DNA of 64,000 nt from Magnolia sinica (Eukaryota > Streptophyta > Magnoliopsida > Magnoliales > Magnoliaceae), in the NCBI RefSeq assembly GCF_029962835.1, contig NC_080574.1, positions 20,372,001-20,436,000 on the forward strand, given 5' to 3'. The position numbers and the translations under genes are program-made. Position 1 is the first letter of the stretch, and each line of letters opens with the position of its first letter. The notes under the pieces were generated by a model that saw only the letters and a program-made list of their open reading frames with translations, searched no databases and had not been told where the DNA came from. Below, one piece after another: positions 35,529 through 47,299 of the stretch.

Positions 35529-36042
35529 GGGAGCGGATTAGGTGTTTCCCCGGTAACACCTTAGTTGGTGTTACCCTTACCATGGGGCCCACCTTGATGA
35601 TTTATTGTATATCCACGCCCTCCATCCGTTTTTACGTCCCATTTTAGGACCTGGTCCCAAAAGTTAAGTAGATCTAAATCTCAGTTGGACCACACCACAG
35701 GAAAAAGTGGTGACTAAACGCCAACCATTAAAAAACTTAGGCCCACCGTAACAAAATATGTAGTTTCTATGTGCCATCCAAGCCGTTGATAAGGTCAATA
35801 AGTCCTGGATGAAGGGAAAATATAAAATATCATCTTGATCCAAAACCTTTGTGGCCTACAAGAAGTTTTTGATAGTCCTTCACCAAAACTTTCAAGCGGT
35901 GTGGTCCATAAGAGATTTGGATCTTCTTAATTTTAGGGATTACGTCTTTAAATGGTATGAAAAAACGGATGGAGGGCTTGGATATACAATACATTCATCA
36001 AGGTGGGCCCCACACGGTAAGGGTAACACCTAATCCACTCCC
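35529..36042. mobile_element. hairpin MITE 4, MULE-type with perfect 9-bp duplication
   Basis: Terminal repeats GGGAGCGGATTAGGTGTT and AACACCTAATCCACTCCC differ at one position. They are flanked by the exact 9-bp duplication CTTTAAAAA (35520-35528 and 36043-36051), the length made by Mutator-like transposases. The inside is the shared fold-back core. Non-coding, 514 bp. Confidence 0.88.
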
Positions 36043-36533
36043 CTTTAAAAAATTATGGTTCATAAATTTTTTTTCTTGCCAACATATTGGAATTATTTTG
36101 TATGGCCTTAATAAAAATGTTATTTTACTTCCATTTGTGGATAATGCACAGTTCAGCGGGTCACAAGATGGGAGTATTTGTTTTCTTTTTTTTTCTTTTT
36201 GTTACCATTATTTTTGGGAAGCCAAAATAAGGTTGGAAACCGAGATCTAACTCATTTTAGGCAGCTTTTCCTTTCCAAGCTGATAAATGAGAGAGAGAGA
36301 TAGATTAGCATTGAAGTTTGGGTATTTTCGTAAAGAAGTCTGTAAAAAGGCCCAAAGAGATCTCTTATATTACATGGGAGTTTGGGTGTTTTTGTAGTTA
36401 TGTCTCAAAAGGGTCCAAAATAAATAAAAATAAATAAAGAAGTCAGTTTGGAATAGACCACTCACATCCATCCAAAAGGGCGTTTAGATGATTGTGGTAA
36501 ATCTACCTTATGTTATTTGGATCCCCTGGAAAT

Positions 36534-37039
36534 GGACTTGGATTGCCTGTGTGCTGCTGGAAATGTTCTGTGGCTCACTATGATGTGCTTGTTTTTTCCA
36601 TGCCGTCTATCCATTTTGCCAGCTCATTTTATGGCATGATCTAAAAAATGAGGCATATACAAATATCAGGTGGACCACACCATAAGAAATAGTGATGATT
36701 TAATGCTCACCATTAAAAACTTCTTTAGGGATACAAACGTTTTGGATCAAGCTGATACTTGAATTTTTTCCTTCATCCAGGTCTGTGTGACCTGATCAAA
36801 AGGTCGGATGGCAAGTAAACATTACAGTTGGCCCTATGAAGTTTTTAATAGTGGGCGTTCAGCTACCATTGTTTCCTGTGGGTCTTCCCCATTTTCTGGC
36901 TCATGCCCTAAAATGAGCTGTGTTAAAATGGAAGGTTGGTGTGGATAAAACACAAACATCATGATGGGACCACAGAGCTTTTACCGCAGCACATAACACC
37001 AAGGTGGGGGCTGTGTGCTACACTACGCAATCCGAGTCC
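36534..37039. mobile_element. hairpin MITE 5, MULE-like
   Basis: Terminal repeats GGACTTGGATTGC (left) and GCAATCCGAGTCC (right), with flanks CCTGGAAAT and CTTGGAAAC (7 of 9 match) as a probable old 9-bp duplication. The core has the usual words, including GGCATGATCTAAAAAATGAG and its complement. Confidence 0.8.
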
Positions 37040-37854
37040 CTTGGAAACATGCATTTTCATCTGAAATAGGACAACCTCGTCAGAAACAGGAAAAAAAAAA
37101 AAAGAAAAAAAAAAAGAAGGTAGAAAATATCCAGTGTTGTCTGTTGCACGGGTGATTATTGGTCCTGGTAAAATGACCAAAGCGGTTAAAGGGCGTCCCT
37201 CGTCTCTGTTGTTGGCAGCTTAACAAGATTCCAACACTTCCTTCGACTTCACCAATGGACGGCTCTTGGCCTATCTCCTCTCATTCCCTCCACCCCTTTT
37301 TTACTCTCCCCCTATCTACATTCCAAAGGTCCAAATGCGTATATTCTATTTATATCTTGTGTCTATGCTCCGATCCACGTTTTTTTTTACCATTTGTGGT
37401 GACTCGCACATTACCCACGTTGCAAACATATATGCAAATCCCAATCCCGACCGTCTAAATTATGGGTCCAATTGTGGATGGGGTATCTTTCAAAAATCGT
37501 ACTCATCAGACGATCACAACCATCCAATTATCGCCAGTGAAATGTACGTTCGAGGAAAAAAAAGAGTCCAACAGCCTACTGAATTCAACAGCCCATGTCA
37601 GATGTTGAAGATGGTCTAATCAATATGATATTTAGGGATATTTTTCCATCCACAAAAAAAGGTTGGACTGAATTTCCACTGTTGGGATTGACTTACATGT
37701 ATGCAACGTGTGAAATGGATGAGTCACCACCATCTAAAAGATGTGGTAGGACAGATTTATAGTAGTCTGTCCCACTGCGTCTTTTGTTGGCTTGTTAGTC
37801 CTTTGGATTTTGATTTCTACAAATACCTCATCTTACTCCTCAGCTTTTTGAAAT
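37040..37854. promoter_or_regulatory. upstream region of the GA 20-oxidase gene
   Basis: About 0.8 kb between MITE 5 and the gene. It holds an A-rich run at 37089-37120 and otherwise unique-looking sequence. No convincing TATA box was found; a weak AT-rich patch lies near 37815-37835. The MITE therefore sits within a distance where it could affect the promoter, which is inference. Confidence 0.4.
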
Positions 37855-39804
37855 GTGTCTCACCCCATGGACTCGAGTGCCACCACCCTCCTCTCTTCTC
37901 CTCCCTTAGAACTTCAAAACCACAATGACCACACTTCCATGGTTTTCGACCCTTCTTTCATTGAAAAGCAGCCCAACATACCTGGAGAGTTCATCTGGCC
38001 ACAGGGAGATCGTGTCCACACATTAGAAGAACTTAATGAACCAGTGGTAGACCTCCAAGATTTCCTCAGAGGCGACAAGGCCGCGACATCTCGTGCCATA
38101 AGCCTTGTTAGCGAAGCATGCCAACGGCATGGATTCTTCCAAGTCACCAATCACGGTGTGGATGCATCACTCATTCGGGAGGCACGTGACCACATAGGTT
38201 CCTTCTTCAAGCTGCCACTTACCCACAAACTCCGAGCCCGGAGAAAGCCCGGTAGCATGTGGGGGTATGCAGGCGCGCACGCGGATCGGTTCACATCCAA
38301 ACTGCCTTGGAAAGAAACTCTCTCTTTTGGGTATCATGAAAACGGGCCTCATGACATCGTGGCTGACTACTTCACGTCTGTATTGGGAGAAGAATCTGAG
38401 CAAACAGGGTAAGTTTCACACTTGAATTGTATTACACTAACTTGCATTGATTCAAAAATCTAATGAAGGATATCTATTGGGTCCTTACTCTTGCTCGGGG
38501 GGTACCCGGTCAAGGGTTCGAGTACCCATAGGTGGTGAAATTCCACTAGCGTGAGTGTGTGGGGTGTGTGTGCGCTTGTATTTAAAATAAAAAAAAATAA
38601 AAATAAATGAAGGATATCTAACATAACTAGGACTTGTTTATGTAGGTTGATTTACCAAAGATACTGTGAAGCAATGAAGGAACTTTCCCTAGTGATTATG
38701 GAACTACTTGCTATAAGCTTGGGAGTGGATCGCTTGCACTTCAAGAGATTCTTTCAAGATAGTAGCTCCATCATGAGATGCAATTACTACCCTCCTTGCC
38801 AGGAGCCATCGCTCACGCTTGGAACTGGGCCCCACTGCGATCCAACTTCGCTTACCATTCTTCATCAGGATGAAGTGGGGGGCCTACAAGTATTCTCCAA
38901 TAATAAATGGCACTCCATTCGACCGAGGCCGGAAGCTCTAGTCATCAACATCGGTGACACATTCATGGTAAATTCATCTTCTTCTTCTTTAGCAACAAGA
39001 TTAGCTACTGAAATGACTAATACTCTATTTAAGCTACTGAAATTACTAATACGCTATTTGGGTAGTTGATTATCAATGAGACATGACATTATCATCGTTA
39101 GACGACATGATCTAGTGTTTCGGTGCACTTTATTACTGTGATTAAGAGACAATATTCATATAATTGCTAATGAGGGTTTTAATCCATGTATGAAAAGATA
39201 CATTAGGAAGGGAAGGATGAAAGTGAGCCAGCATTCTCACTAGGCCCCTGTCTAACAGTCAAAGACAAATTACTGTAATCATGTCTGCCGAAGCACAAAT
39301 CTGCAAATTGGGTAATTAAGTATCATGGAGATGAGATGATTTGATGGAGAGACGGTGCAATCAAATGTTGGGGTGTGCTTAACTAGCTGCAATTTAAGAG
39401 AGGATAATCATATTGGTAATGTGGGTTTTGATCAAAGTAGAAAAAGACACAAGGAAATGAAGGATACATGTATGGTAGTGGTTTGAGTGGGCCATCTTCT
39501 ATCATTTATATATTAATGGTATGTTGTTTGGTTGTTGTAGGCGTTGTCAAATGGGACCTACAAGAGCTGCCTGCATAGGGCAGTGGTGAACAGACACAAG
39601 GAGAGGATATCCCTAGCTTTCTTCCTGTGCCCAAAAGAAGACAAGGTGGTGAGCCCACCACAGGATCTTGTGGGCAGAGATGGTCCAAGGAAGTACCCGG
39701 ATTTCACATGGTCCGCTTTGCTAGAGTTCACACAAAAGCACTACAGAGCGGACATAAGAACACTTCAAAGCTTCACCAAATGGCTTCTCTCCCCAACAAC
39801 CTAA
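37855..39804 (+). CDS. GA20ox: gibberellin 20-oxidase (3 exons, 379 aa)
   Basis: A cytosolic 2-oxoglutarate/Fe(II) dioxygenase that oxidises C-20 in successive steps (GA12 to GA9, GA53 to GA20), a control point of gibberellin synthesis. Exons 37855-38408, 38646-38967 and 39541-39804 join in frame, with stop TAA 39802-39804. Visible family marks: LPWKET (150-155, the GA20ox substrate motif), NYYPPC (231-236), iron ligands H248, D250 and H304, and 2-oxoglutarate contacts R314 and S316 (RIS). The C-terminal [17 protein letters not shown] is typical of the subfamily. Two start codons are possible, 37855 (MSHPMDSS) or 37867 (MDSS); nothing in the sequence decides. Three exons and about 380 residues are normal. 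The gene looks intact. The paralogue number cannot be assigned. Confidence 0.96.
38477..38605 (+). mobile_element. tRNA-derived SINE in GA20ox intron 1
   Basis: A 129-bp insertion bounded by a perfect 15-bp duplication, AATGAAGGATATCTA, at 38462-38476 and 38606-38620. It contains a B-box-like GGTCAAGGGTTCGAGTACCC, the family word GGTGGTGAAATTCCAC, a GTGTGTGTG part and an A-rich tail. The 5' end is probably shortened, since no good A box is visible. The intact duplication implies fairly recent insertion. Confidence 0.88.
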
Positions 39805-40528
39805 CGAGCTCTTTTGGACGGTTGTGATCATTGGTCCCTAGTCTTGTATTATTTTTCTGTGTATAATAGGCTCAAGTTGTGTGAATTTGGTGGATTTGAG
39901 TCACGAGGGTGCACTTGCCATGCCATTTTTCACTCTTTTAATTTTTATCATGGTAAGATCTTTTAATCCAATGTAATACGCAATCATTTGCTATGCTCAG
40001 CCACTATTTACACCCATCCTTTTCTTCTTTTTATTTTTTTCTTTTATCTTCTGAGAATTGACTGGTATTCTTTTGCACCATTCCAATTCCATAAACAAAC
40101 AAGGTGGGGTCAGTAGATCAGTTGGAGTATGTGAAGATATCAGTTCCCTTTCAATGTGGTGTACAACAAGCGCATGTGTGCGCATGTCCCACGTGTATAC
40201 AGGCCATATCAGGTTTGACACTGTTATATTAGTGAGGAAAATTATATTCTTGTTAATAAGAATAAACGATAAAGAAACATAAGAATTAGGAGTAGGATTG
40301 GATAGTGCATATGATAGATCAATATAAAAAATGAGGCCCATACTTTTGTGTGTTTTAAAATTGTATTCGGCTAGAACAATTTCTAACAATGGTTTGTTAT
40401 CCAATCAAATTCTACCATGACGTGTTTATGCTGGTGGAGACAATGCTCAATCCAAGTGGTAAGAAATCTAGCAGTACTTGAATATTGACCGACTGATAAC
40501 TTGATAGCTTCCTTCCACTGTACCTTAA
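39805..40528. other. GA20ox 3' flank
   Basis: The first 150-250 bp should be the 3' UTR (TGTATAATAGG near 39860 and TTTTAATTTTT near 39935 are AT-rich candidates for 3'-end signals). The rest is unrecognised. A CCAATCAAATTCTACCATG stretch near 40400 resembles the repeat at 32.4 and 41.0 kb. Confidence 0.4.
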
Positions 40529-40547
40529 CATCTAGCAAAAGAAAACA

Positions 40548-40691
40548 CCCTGATACATAGCTCAAGTGGTAGACTGATTTCAACGCTGAGGTCTTGGTAT
40601 CGATTTCTTAGTAGGAGTGGCTAATGGTCGAGTATGTACTGACAGTGGGTGTGTACTAACAAGCTAACCAAAAAAAAAAAAAAAAAACAAC
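40548..40691 (+). mobile_element. tRNA-derived SINE, full structure
   Basis: The 144-bp body has an A box (TAGCTCAAGTGGTAGA), then TTCAACGCTGAGGTCTTGG and a B box (GGTATCGATTTC), and ends in about 18 A residues. The flanks CATCTAGCAAAAGAAAACA (40529-40547) and CATCAAGCAAAAGAAAGCA (40692-40710) match at 17 of 19 positions, a LINE-type target duplication. Confidence 0.88.
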
Positions 40692-40927
40692 CATCAAGCA
40701 AAAGAAAGCAGATTGTAGGGTGATCCAGACAACTAGTAGCTATTGTAGGAGATGATTAGGCCAAGTGCTACTGTAGGAGATGGGTCCTGGACCTAATAAC
40801 TTTCAAACATATTTTCCATGGGCCCCATTTGTCACAACCACAGATAGCCAATAAAATCCCACAATATCGCCCTAGGGTGTCGGCACGTGGAGGTATTTAC
40901 TTGAGCAGAGTGCTTGGTGTATGATAT

Positions 40928-41038
40928 GGGCATTCAAAGCATGCTGGGAAGTTGTTATGTTGAGTCGGGTCATATGTAACATGGGCCATTCAAAGCATGT
41001 TGGGAAGTAGTTATGTTGAGTCGGGATCATATGTAATA
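40928..41038 (+). repeat. tandem duplication, unit about 55 bp
   Basis: GGGCATTCAAAGCATG...TTGAGTCGGG is followed directly by a near copy starting GGGCCATTCAAAGCATG at 40983. The block continues into a copy of the 32.4-kb repeat (GACCAAATCAAATCCTG). Confidence 0.8.
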
Positions 41039-41129
41039 GTAGCATGTGACCAAATCAAATCCTGTGTCATTCTAACACCACCAAACAAAATGGTGTTGGG
41101 GCCACCACACCCAATCTGCATCCTGAGTA

Positions 41130-42800
41130 AATGTGTAGGTTATTTGAACTGTGCATGATGTGGGTCCTACAAAAGAAATTAAGCGGTGAAAAAAATCTGG
41201 TTAGTCCACTCATCAACCGGACGCACATGTAGGTTTGGATGGTACCACTACAGTTGTAAAGCTGTTTTAAACTGTCCATAGCTTTTATACGGTGGTGACC
41301 CGTCTAATGTGTGGACAAGCCCGACCGTTGTGCCAGATCATATGAACAGATGGGTCCATCTTCATCACAGCTCGGATGTCCACAAATGTTCCAGGTTGGC
41401 ACGAGAACTTGTTGTAATGGCGTACTGAACATTTGTAATTGGGGGCAGTGCGAGCGATCATCGACACTCATGCACACACCCTCTTTGTACGTAGCACGTA
41501 TGAACTTCAAATTAAACATTTCTAACCGTGGGGCCCACTATAGATGAACATATCCCAAAAAACAGATCGATGGGATGATCCTGACCCTCAATTAGCAGAA
41601 ATTTGTTTACTAAATTTCAACGGTTGAAATTTTTGTGATTCCAGTTTGATGTTATTAGAAGTATTATATCAGTTTAATTTCTGAATTACGTTCCATCTAT
41701 AGTAGGAACCCCTGATTTGAATGATTTGGACTTTCGTACATGAATGACACGTGTACAGTGGCACCGTGTATGTGTGTGGATAGTGATACTCTGCCGCGTA
41801 CCAAAAAACTCCTCTTGCAGCATACAAATTCATTAAATGAAAATTAAAGAAATAAAATAAAACACGACAGTATTGCACGGCAGAATCCATAGAACAGGAC
41901 ATGATATACTTCAACAATCACCCAACTATGTACTATCATGATAGGTGGGCCGTACTATGTTTTGAGTTTGCCACTGCTAATTGGACGGTGATGAGCCGCC
42001 ATCGTAGAAGTTGGCATATATTATATGTCAATCCAGACCATTGAACTAGTGGATCCCACCGTCGATGGAGTATTCTTAGGCAACCACACTGAGTAACCGG
42101 TTCATGGCCTCCAAATGGATGGTTCGAAAGGTTAAAAAGAGGAAGACTTTTTCTCCTATGGAGCCCACACTCTTGGGTTGTCTGAGAGGATTAACGTACA
42201 GTGGATGGGTTGTTGTAATTTAATAATCGGTGGTAAACTCTCAAAATTGCCCGCGCCTGATAATGGTAACATTTTAGGGGACTAGTCTTTCTAACGTTTG
42301 CCCCACCTTCAACGTGCTAATCTGGCATATCTGGGGACATCTGAGCCGTTCGTAATGTGGGAGGTACGACATTACTGATGATCTGGAACAAAATCCTGAG
42401 GATTTTCTCTTGAGGTGAGCCATCCTTGCTTCAAAACAATGGACGGTTAGAAACTTGCAGTAGCCCACTTCATCGTATGGATGTGGCGTGCTGGATGAGT
42501 CTACCAGCCTCCTTTTTGCGCCTTGTCATCTAAACGGTGAGTTCCACCTTATGCAAAGGTCAGTTGTCCCCGCATGTATTGCGGGCGCGTGGGAATGGGA
42601 TATATGGAGGTTTACTGTATTACGTGGACGTATTGTCGTTAGATCTGTTTTTAAATAGCCGTTTGATCTTGGCCCTTTCGGTTTTCTAATTACAGCAATA
42701 GTGCTAAGTGAACGAGCCATCATTATTACTTAAAAGTTGTTTGTTTAATTAAGAATCACCGCTCATAAACCAAAAATCAAATAAAAAAAAATATATTTAT
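41130..42800. other. intergenic, MITE debris only
   Basis: Short words of the hairpin family (GTGGGGCCCACTATAG near 41530, CAACGGTTGAAAT near 41620) are scattered without clear ends. No gene was recognised. Confidence 0.45.
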
Positions 42801-43330
42801 CATATTTTTATATTATTAAGCTATGATTCCTGGATTTCTAAGTAAAATTGCCAAACACCTCATAAATTGGATTTGAAATACCCTAAATTAGAAATATACA
42901 AGATTTGAAATACCTTATATTTGAAATCTTCGGGTCATGTTTGCCACCTTTTATTTGAATCCCTTGCAATCCAAAAGTAGTTATGCATACTATATTTAAG
43001 GGGTTTGAATTTAATTACTTAATCAACAGTAATATCCTTAATTAGAATAAGTATGTAATGTTTGACACAATACATTATAAGCTCGTTGAAATATTTACTT
43101 TAGCCGAAAATGGTGAAATTACAAATCTCATATGGATCACAAGCATAGAATGTAATCCAAGCTACTAACCAGCAAATTTTAACCATTGATTTACATAGAC
43201 AATGTTTGGACATTAGCATCCTTTCATTTAAAACTGTATTCTCTTCGTAATTCCACCACATGATTAGAAATGTTAACATTGACCCATCTAAGGATCTTAG
43301 AAAGCAGGTTTATCAAAGGCATGAAACAAA
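42800..43330 (-). mobile_element. hAT-like MITE, copy B
   Basis: The reverse complement of about 42940-43120 aligns with copy A in POLD1 intron 11, sharing for example GTGTCAAACATTACATAC and TACTTTTGGATT. The ends are less clear than in copy A; ATGTTTGCCACC near 42945 may mark an internal rearrangement. Confidence 0.55.
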
Positions 43331-43699
43331 GACCAATGGATTGGATTACATAAATTACAAAATTGTCAAAATGTTTTCTTCTTTTTCAAAAAAAAAGCTC
43401 GTTTCCACCACCGTCTCCACAATGGTTGGATGCTCGAAAAATCAGTCCGATCCAACCATGATATCCACAGCAGAGCCATTCATCTAACCCGTGAATTACG
43501 TGAGCTGTGATGACCCAAAAAATTAAATTAATCCAAATGTCAATATCTACCACGTGAAATTAAGTTTTTGGATGGTTTTCTATGGTTGGGCGGTACGATA
43601 TTGTCTGTATTCCATCCAACCCGTCAATTACCTGATCCAGCAATGATGATGTGAGGGCTCAAAAGTCATTCCTATAGAATCATTAGATGGAAAAACAAA

Positions 43700-43828
43700 G
43701 AAAATCAATGGACGAACATCCAATGACTTCCAAATTCGTGAAGAAAATAGATGGACGAACATCCAATGACTTCCAAATTCGTGTAGAAAATAAATGGACG
43801 AACATCCAATGACTTCCAAATTCGTGTG
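43700..43828 (+). repeat. 43-bp minisatellite, three units
   Basis: Units start at 43700, 43743 and 43786, each containing ATGGACGAACATCCAATGAC. They are almost identical, with changes only near the joints. Confidence 0.93.
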
Positions 43829-43829
43829 G

Positions 43830-45520
43830 CGGCCTAACGTTGAATCGGTCTAATTTCTGGGGCGTCCTAATTATATGACCCGGCGACTCTTGTGGACGGT
43901 TTAGATTGGCCCTCACGCAACACTTATAGAATAAGCTAATTCTAGACTTTTGTAGTCCTCCTGTTTATGTCTGTCGTCTGGTCCTTTGTGACAGAGGGTG
44001 ATACCACTCAGGATGATCCTAGCCATTCAATACTTGGACTTCTACCGTTGAGAGTGGAATGTGGCTGTATTTCTTTTTAATCTTCCTTTTCTTAGCCAAC
44101 CATCAAAGAAGGAATAGGACCTTCAAGTGTGGGAATGGGCCATTCTCATAGTCAGACGGGTTGTATCAGATCAATGGCCTGAGTCTCCCATCCGTACGGA
44201 CTTCGGTGCCTTAACAAATGGTACACATCCGGACACGTAAGACCTCTCCCACGTGCATCCCACGTGCGAAACCTCTCCACTTGCGGGATGTAGTAAGCAA
44301 GCAGAACCACCTCCTTTTTCACTTTTTTGGGACATACGGAGTTACGATTTAGCAAACCATGGTTAGTATGCTGACGCACAAAGTCCGTACATTCGGGTCC
44401 ATTATTTTGTGATCCAGACCGTTGATCTTAGAGAAGTCACCGTAGATAGTTTGTAGACCAAAAGATTCAATCTTAGAGCTTTCTTTTATTTTGAAATTTT
44501 CTCCTAGTCATCTTTTTGTAGGCCACTGATGAAAGGGCCAGGAATAACCGATAAGGGAACCGTTGATATCAGGGAAAGGAAAATGAAAATGAAAAGGACA
44601 GGAGGTTTAGAGGGGATTGTCGCTACTCGAGAGTGCAGCTTTCAATCTCTGAAATAAAACAAAACTTCTCCTTTTCTCAAAAAAATTGCACATTCATGCC
44701 AAAACAACGTGCCCTTCAATTTCACTCTTCCACATGACCTCCTCCTCTTTTGTTACTGTCCCACTCACGGACTGTGCTAGTCAGACGTATGGTGTGCCTA
44801 CAACGATAATCAATCACAAGTTGGGCAGAATATCGTGCATCAGATCCACTCCGTCCATCAGGTGTGCCACCACATTTTCACCATGGATCCAGAAAAGTAA
44901 GTCCGATCTAAGGCTTATCTGGGTCACATCATAGGGAGTGGTGTAAAATCATGCCTAAAAACTATAAAGTTACGTGGTGTGGTCCACATGAGTCATGTAA
45001 TTTTCTGTTATCAGCTAATGCATTCATCCTAGTGTGGCACGTCAAATGAGTGGATTAGATGGCATGTGAGTACTATATTGGACAGTTTTAATAGTCTAAC
45101 TTTCCATTGCAAATATTCCTGATGGGCCTATGCGCCCTGATTTTTGGGCCACGTGTATGGTGAATCTTGGGTAGATCAGGTTTTTTCACATGTTACATTC
45201 TTCAGAGATTTTGATTTGTATTTAGATTGGTATTATATTTAATTGAAGTCACCACCTGGCAATAACCACATCTTCACACAGTTGAATAGATCCTATGCAA
45301 ATATTATGAGAGGAGATGATCCGGAGATTTTTAGTTATAAAATGACTCCTTGATATATGACTAGAGATTCGGGACAAGAGATTATGGTTACAGAGAGGGA
45401 AGGAGTTAGGCATTTATTCTACCTGTAAAAAGCATATGGTCTCTACTTCACAGGATTAGACATGCTCTTGAGGATGTGGATGGCTCTTGTGCACAGATGA
45501 TAGAATAGTGTGTGGTGTGT
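43830..45520. other. intergenic, nothing recognised
   Basis: No gene or complete element was seen. It contains a doublet of CCCACGTGC (near 44250-44270), a G-box-like word, in sequence without other regulatory context. Confidence 0.4.
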
Positions 45521-45880
45521 GTAATGCTGTGTCGAGTGTAACACTTATAATAAGCTTTGGTTTGGACTGAATAAATCCGCCCTAACTTCTTCACTTGCTG
45601 AAGTGATAAACCAATCAATCAAAATTTCTATTAGGCATGATCCGATTATGTCGAACAAGCCACAAATAATACATTTGTATTGATTGGGTGTTGAGTGCTA
45701 CGTATATGATGCTAGGTATGTAATGCTGCATGTGTAATGCGGTGTCGAATGCATATGACAAGCTTTGGTTTAGGATAGATAAATCTGCCATGACTTCTCC
45801 ACTTGTCAAAGTGTAAGCTAATCAACTAGAATTTCTAATGGGTAGGATTTGATTATATCGGCAAATTACAAAGCATACGC
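45521..45880 (+). repeat. tandem duplication, period about 213 bp
   Basis: GTAATGCTGTGTCGAGTG at 45521 recurs as GTAATGCGGTGTCGAATG at 45734. Both are followed by AAGCTTTGGTTT, a TAAATCYGCC word, CTTCWCCACTTG and an ATTTCTA part in the same order. The second unit is shorter. Confidence 0.75.
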
Positions 45881-46070
45881 TCGAGTGATTAGATGGCGAT
45901 GCTATGTGATGCAATGCGATAGGATAAGTAGGAGGGTTGAGAAGGGAATAAGTTTTGCACAATGCTAATGCGGGAATAGATGAAGCTGGTTGAAAGTTAG
46001 ACGGCTGTATGGATGGTTGTGTCGCACGAATTGGGTTGAGTGGCTAGGATTAAGGTCTTGGTGGCTTAGA

Positions 46071-46280
46071 AGTAGAGTTGGGCATCGAACCAAGTCGGAT
46101 CGGATTGAGTCCAACTCGACTCGGTTTGGATTCTACCTTGTTTGACCTGAACTCGATCCTATCTGAGACCAAATTTAGGTCACTTGACTTGATTCGATCT
46201 AATGCACTGCTAGCCTGACCTGAATCGAGTTTGACTCGGTCAGGAAAACTGAATCGGATCAGGTTGGGTATCGTTCGGAT
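46071..46280 (+). mobile_element. left half of a split MITE (AGAGTTGGGCAT end)
   Basis: It starts GTAGAGTTGGGCATCGAACC and consists of GACTCGG/CGGATCGG variants. The matching inverted end, GCCCAACTCTAC, lies at about 50625-50640, so the two are probably halves of one MITE (hAT-like TIR) opened by later insertions. Confidence 0.5.
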
Positions 46281-46559
46281 CGGAAGAGAGAAGTGGGTGA
46301 CACAGGAGGGAAGAGAGAGGCTGAGGAGCTGAAAAGGGCGAAAAGCTGAGTTTTTATTGGATTTGCTGTGTATAAAGGTGAAAACACAAACACGTGTCCA
46401 ACATTTATTGTGACCAGGACTGTTGATGTGGTGGACCATGTTGCGGATAAGTTGTAAACAATTGAAACACGTAAAATAGAATGTGATAGATACATGCAAT
46501 CGTACTACCACTCGTGCTACCGTACAATTTTTCCCCCCAAAGTGAAGCTTGTGTATGAA

Positions 46560-47215
46560 AACTGTACCATAAAATCCGTGGGGACCACCATGATGGTCAT
46601 GGAAGAAAAAATCAAACGGATCATATTATCAGATTGGATACAAGTTTCGAATCAACGGATCACCAACATTCTGAATCAACATTATTTATGGCCCATATAT
46701 TGATCTAATAATTCCCATTTTTTAGAATTATGATCATTATGGTGGGGCTTAAAGTTTTCATGGTATGGATTTATTTATAAAAATGGAATGTTGGTGGAAA
46801 TGATGGTACAACACTGCAAGTGTGGTGCCGTTGACTGTTGGTGAACAATTCTCAGACCAAAATACCTTTCTCAAAATGAACGTTCCACGCTATGTACCAA
46901 GCATGGTGAATTGACATCAACAAGTTCTTTGGATCAAACTATGAGGTATGTGTTATATCCAAACCGTCCATCCATTTGGAGAGCTTGTCTTAAGAGTTAA
47001 GCCAAAAAAAAAAAGAAAAAAAGACAGATCTAAAGATCAGTTGGATCACACTACAAAAAACAGTGGGGGATTGATTGTTTAACATTGAACCCTTTTTCAA
47101 ATCACAGAAGTTTCGGATCAATATGAAATTTGTTTTTCCACTTCATCCATGTATTTTTAACATTATTAACAGATTAGATGGAAAATAAATGTTATGGCCC
47201 ATGTAACTTTGATCT
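46560..47215. mobile_element. partial hairpin MITE copies
   Basis: 46560-46810 shows a small diverged copy (GTGGGGACCACCATGATGG against CATTATGGTGGGGCTT). 46905-47215 is the left arm and middle of another copy (AACCGTCCATCCATTTGGAG, AAGATCAGTTGGATCACAC). Its right arm is missing; the fold-back element starts at 47300. Confidence 0.5.
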
Positions 47216-47299
47216 CATTTGAGCCGTTCATACAACTCGGAGCTAAGGCGCCTACGCGCTTGTCTTTGCACGACATGTATCTACAACAGCTAGCTAGCC

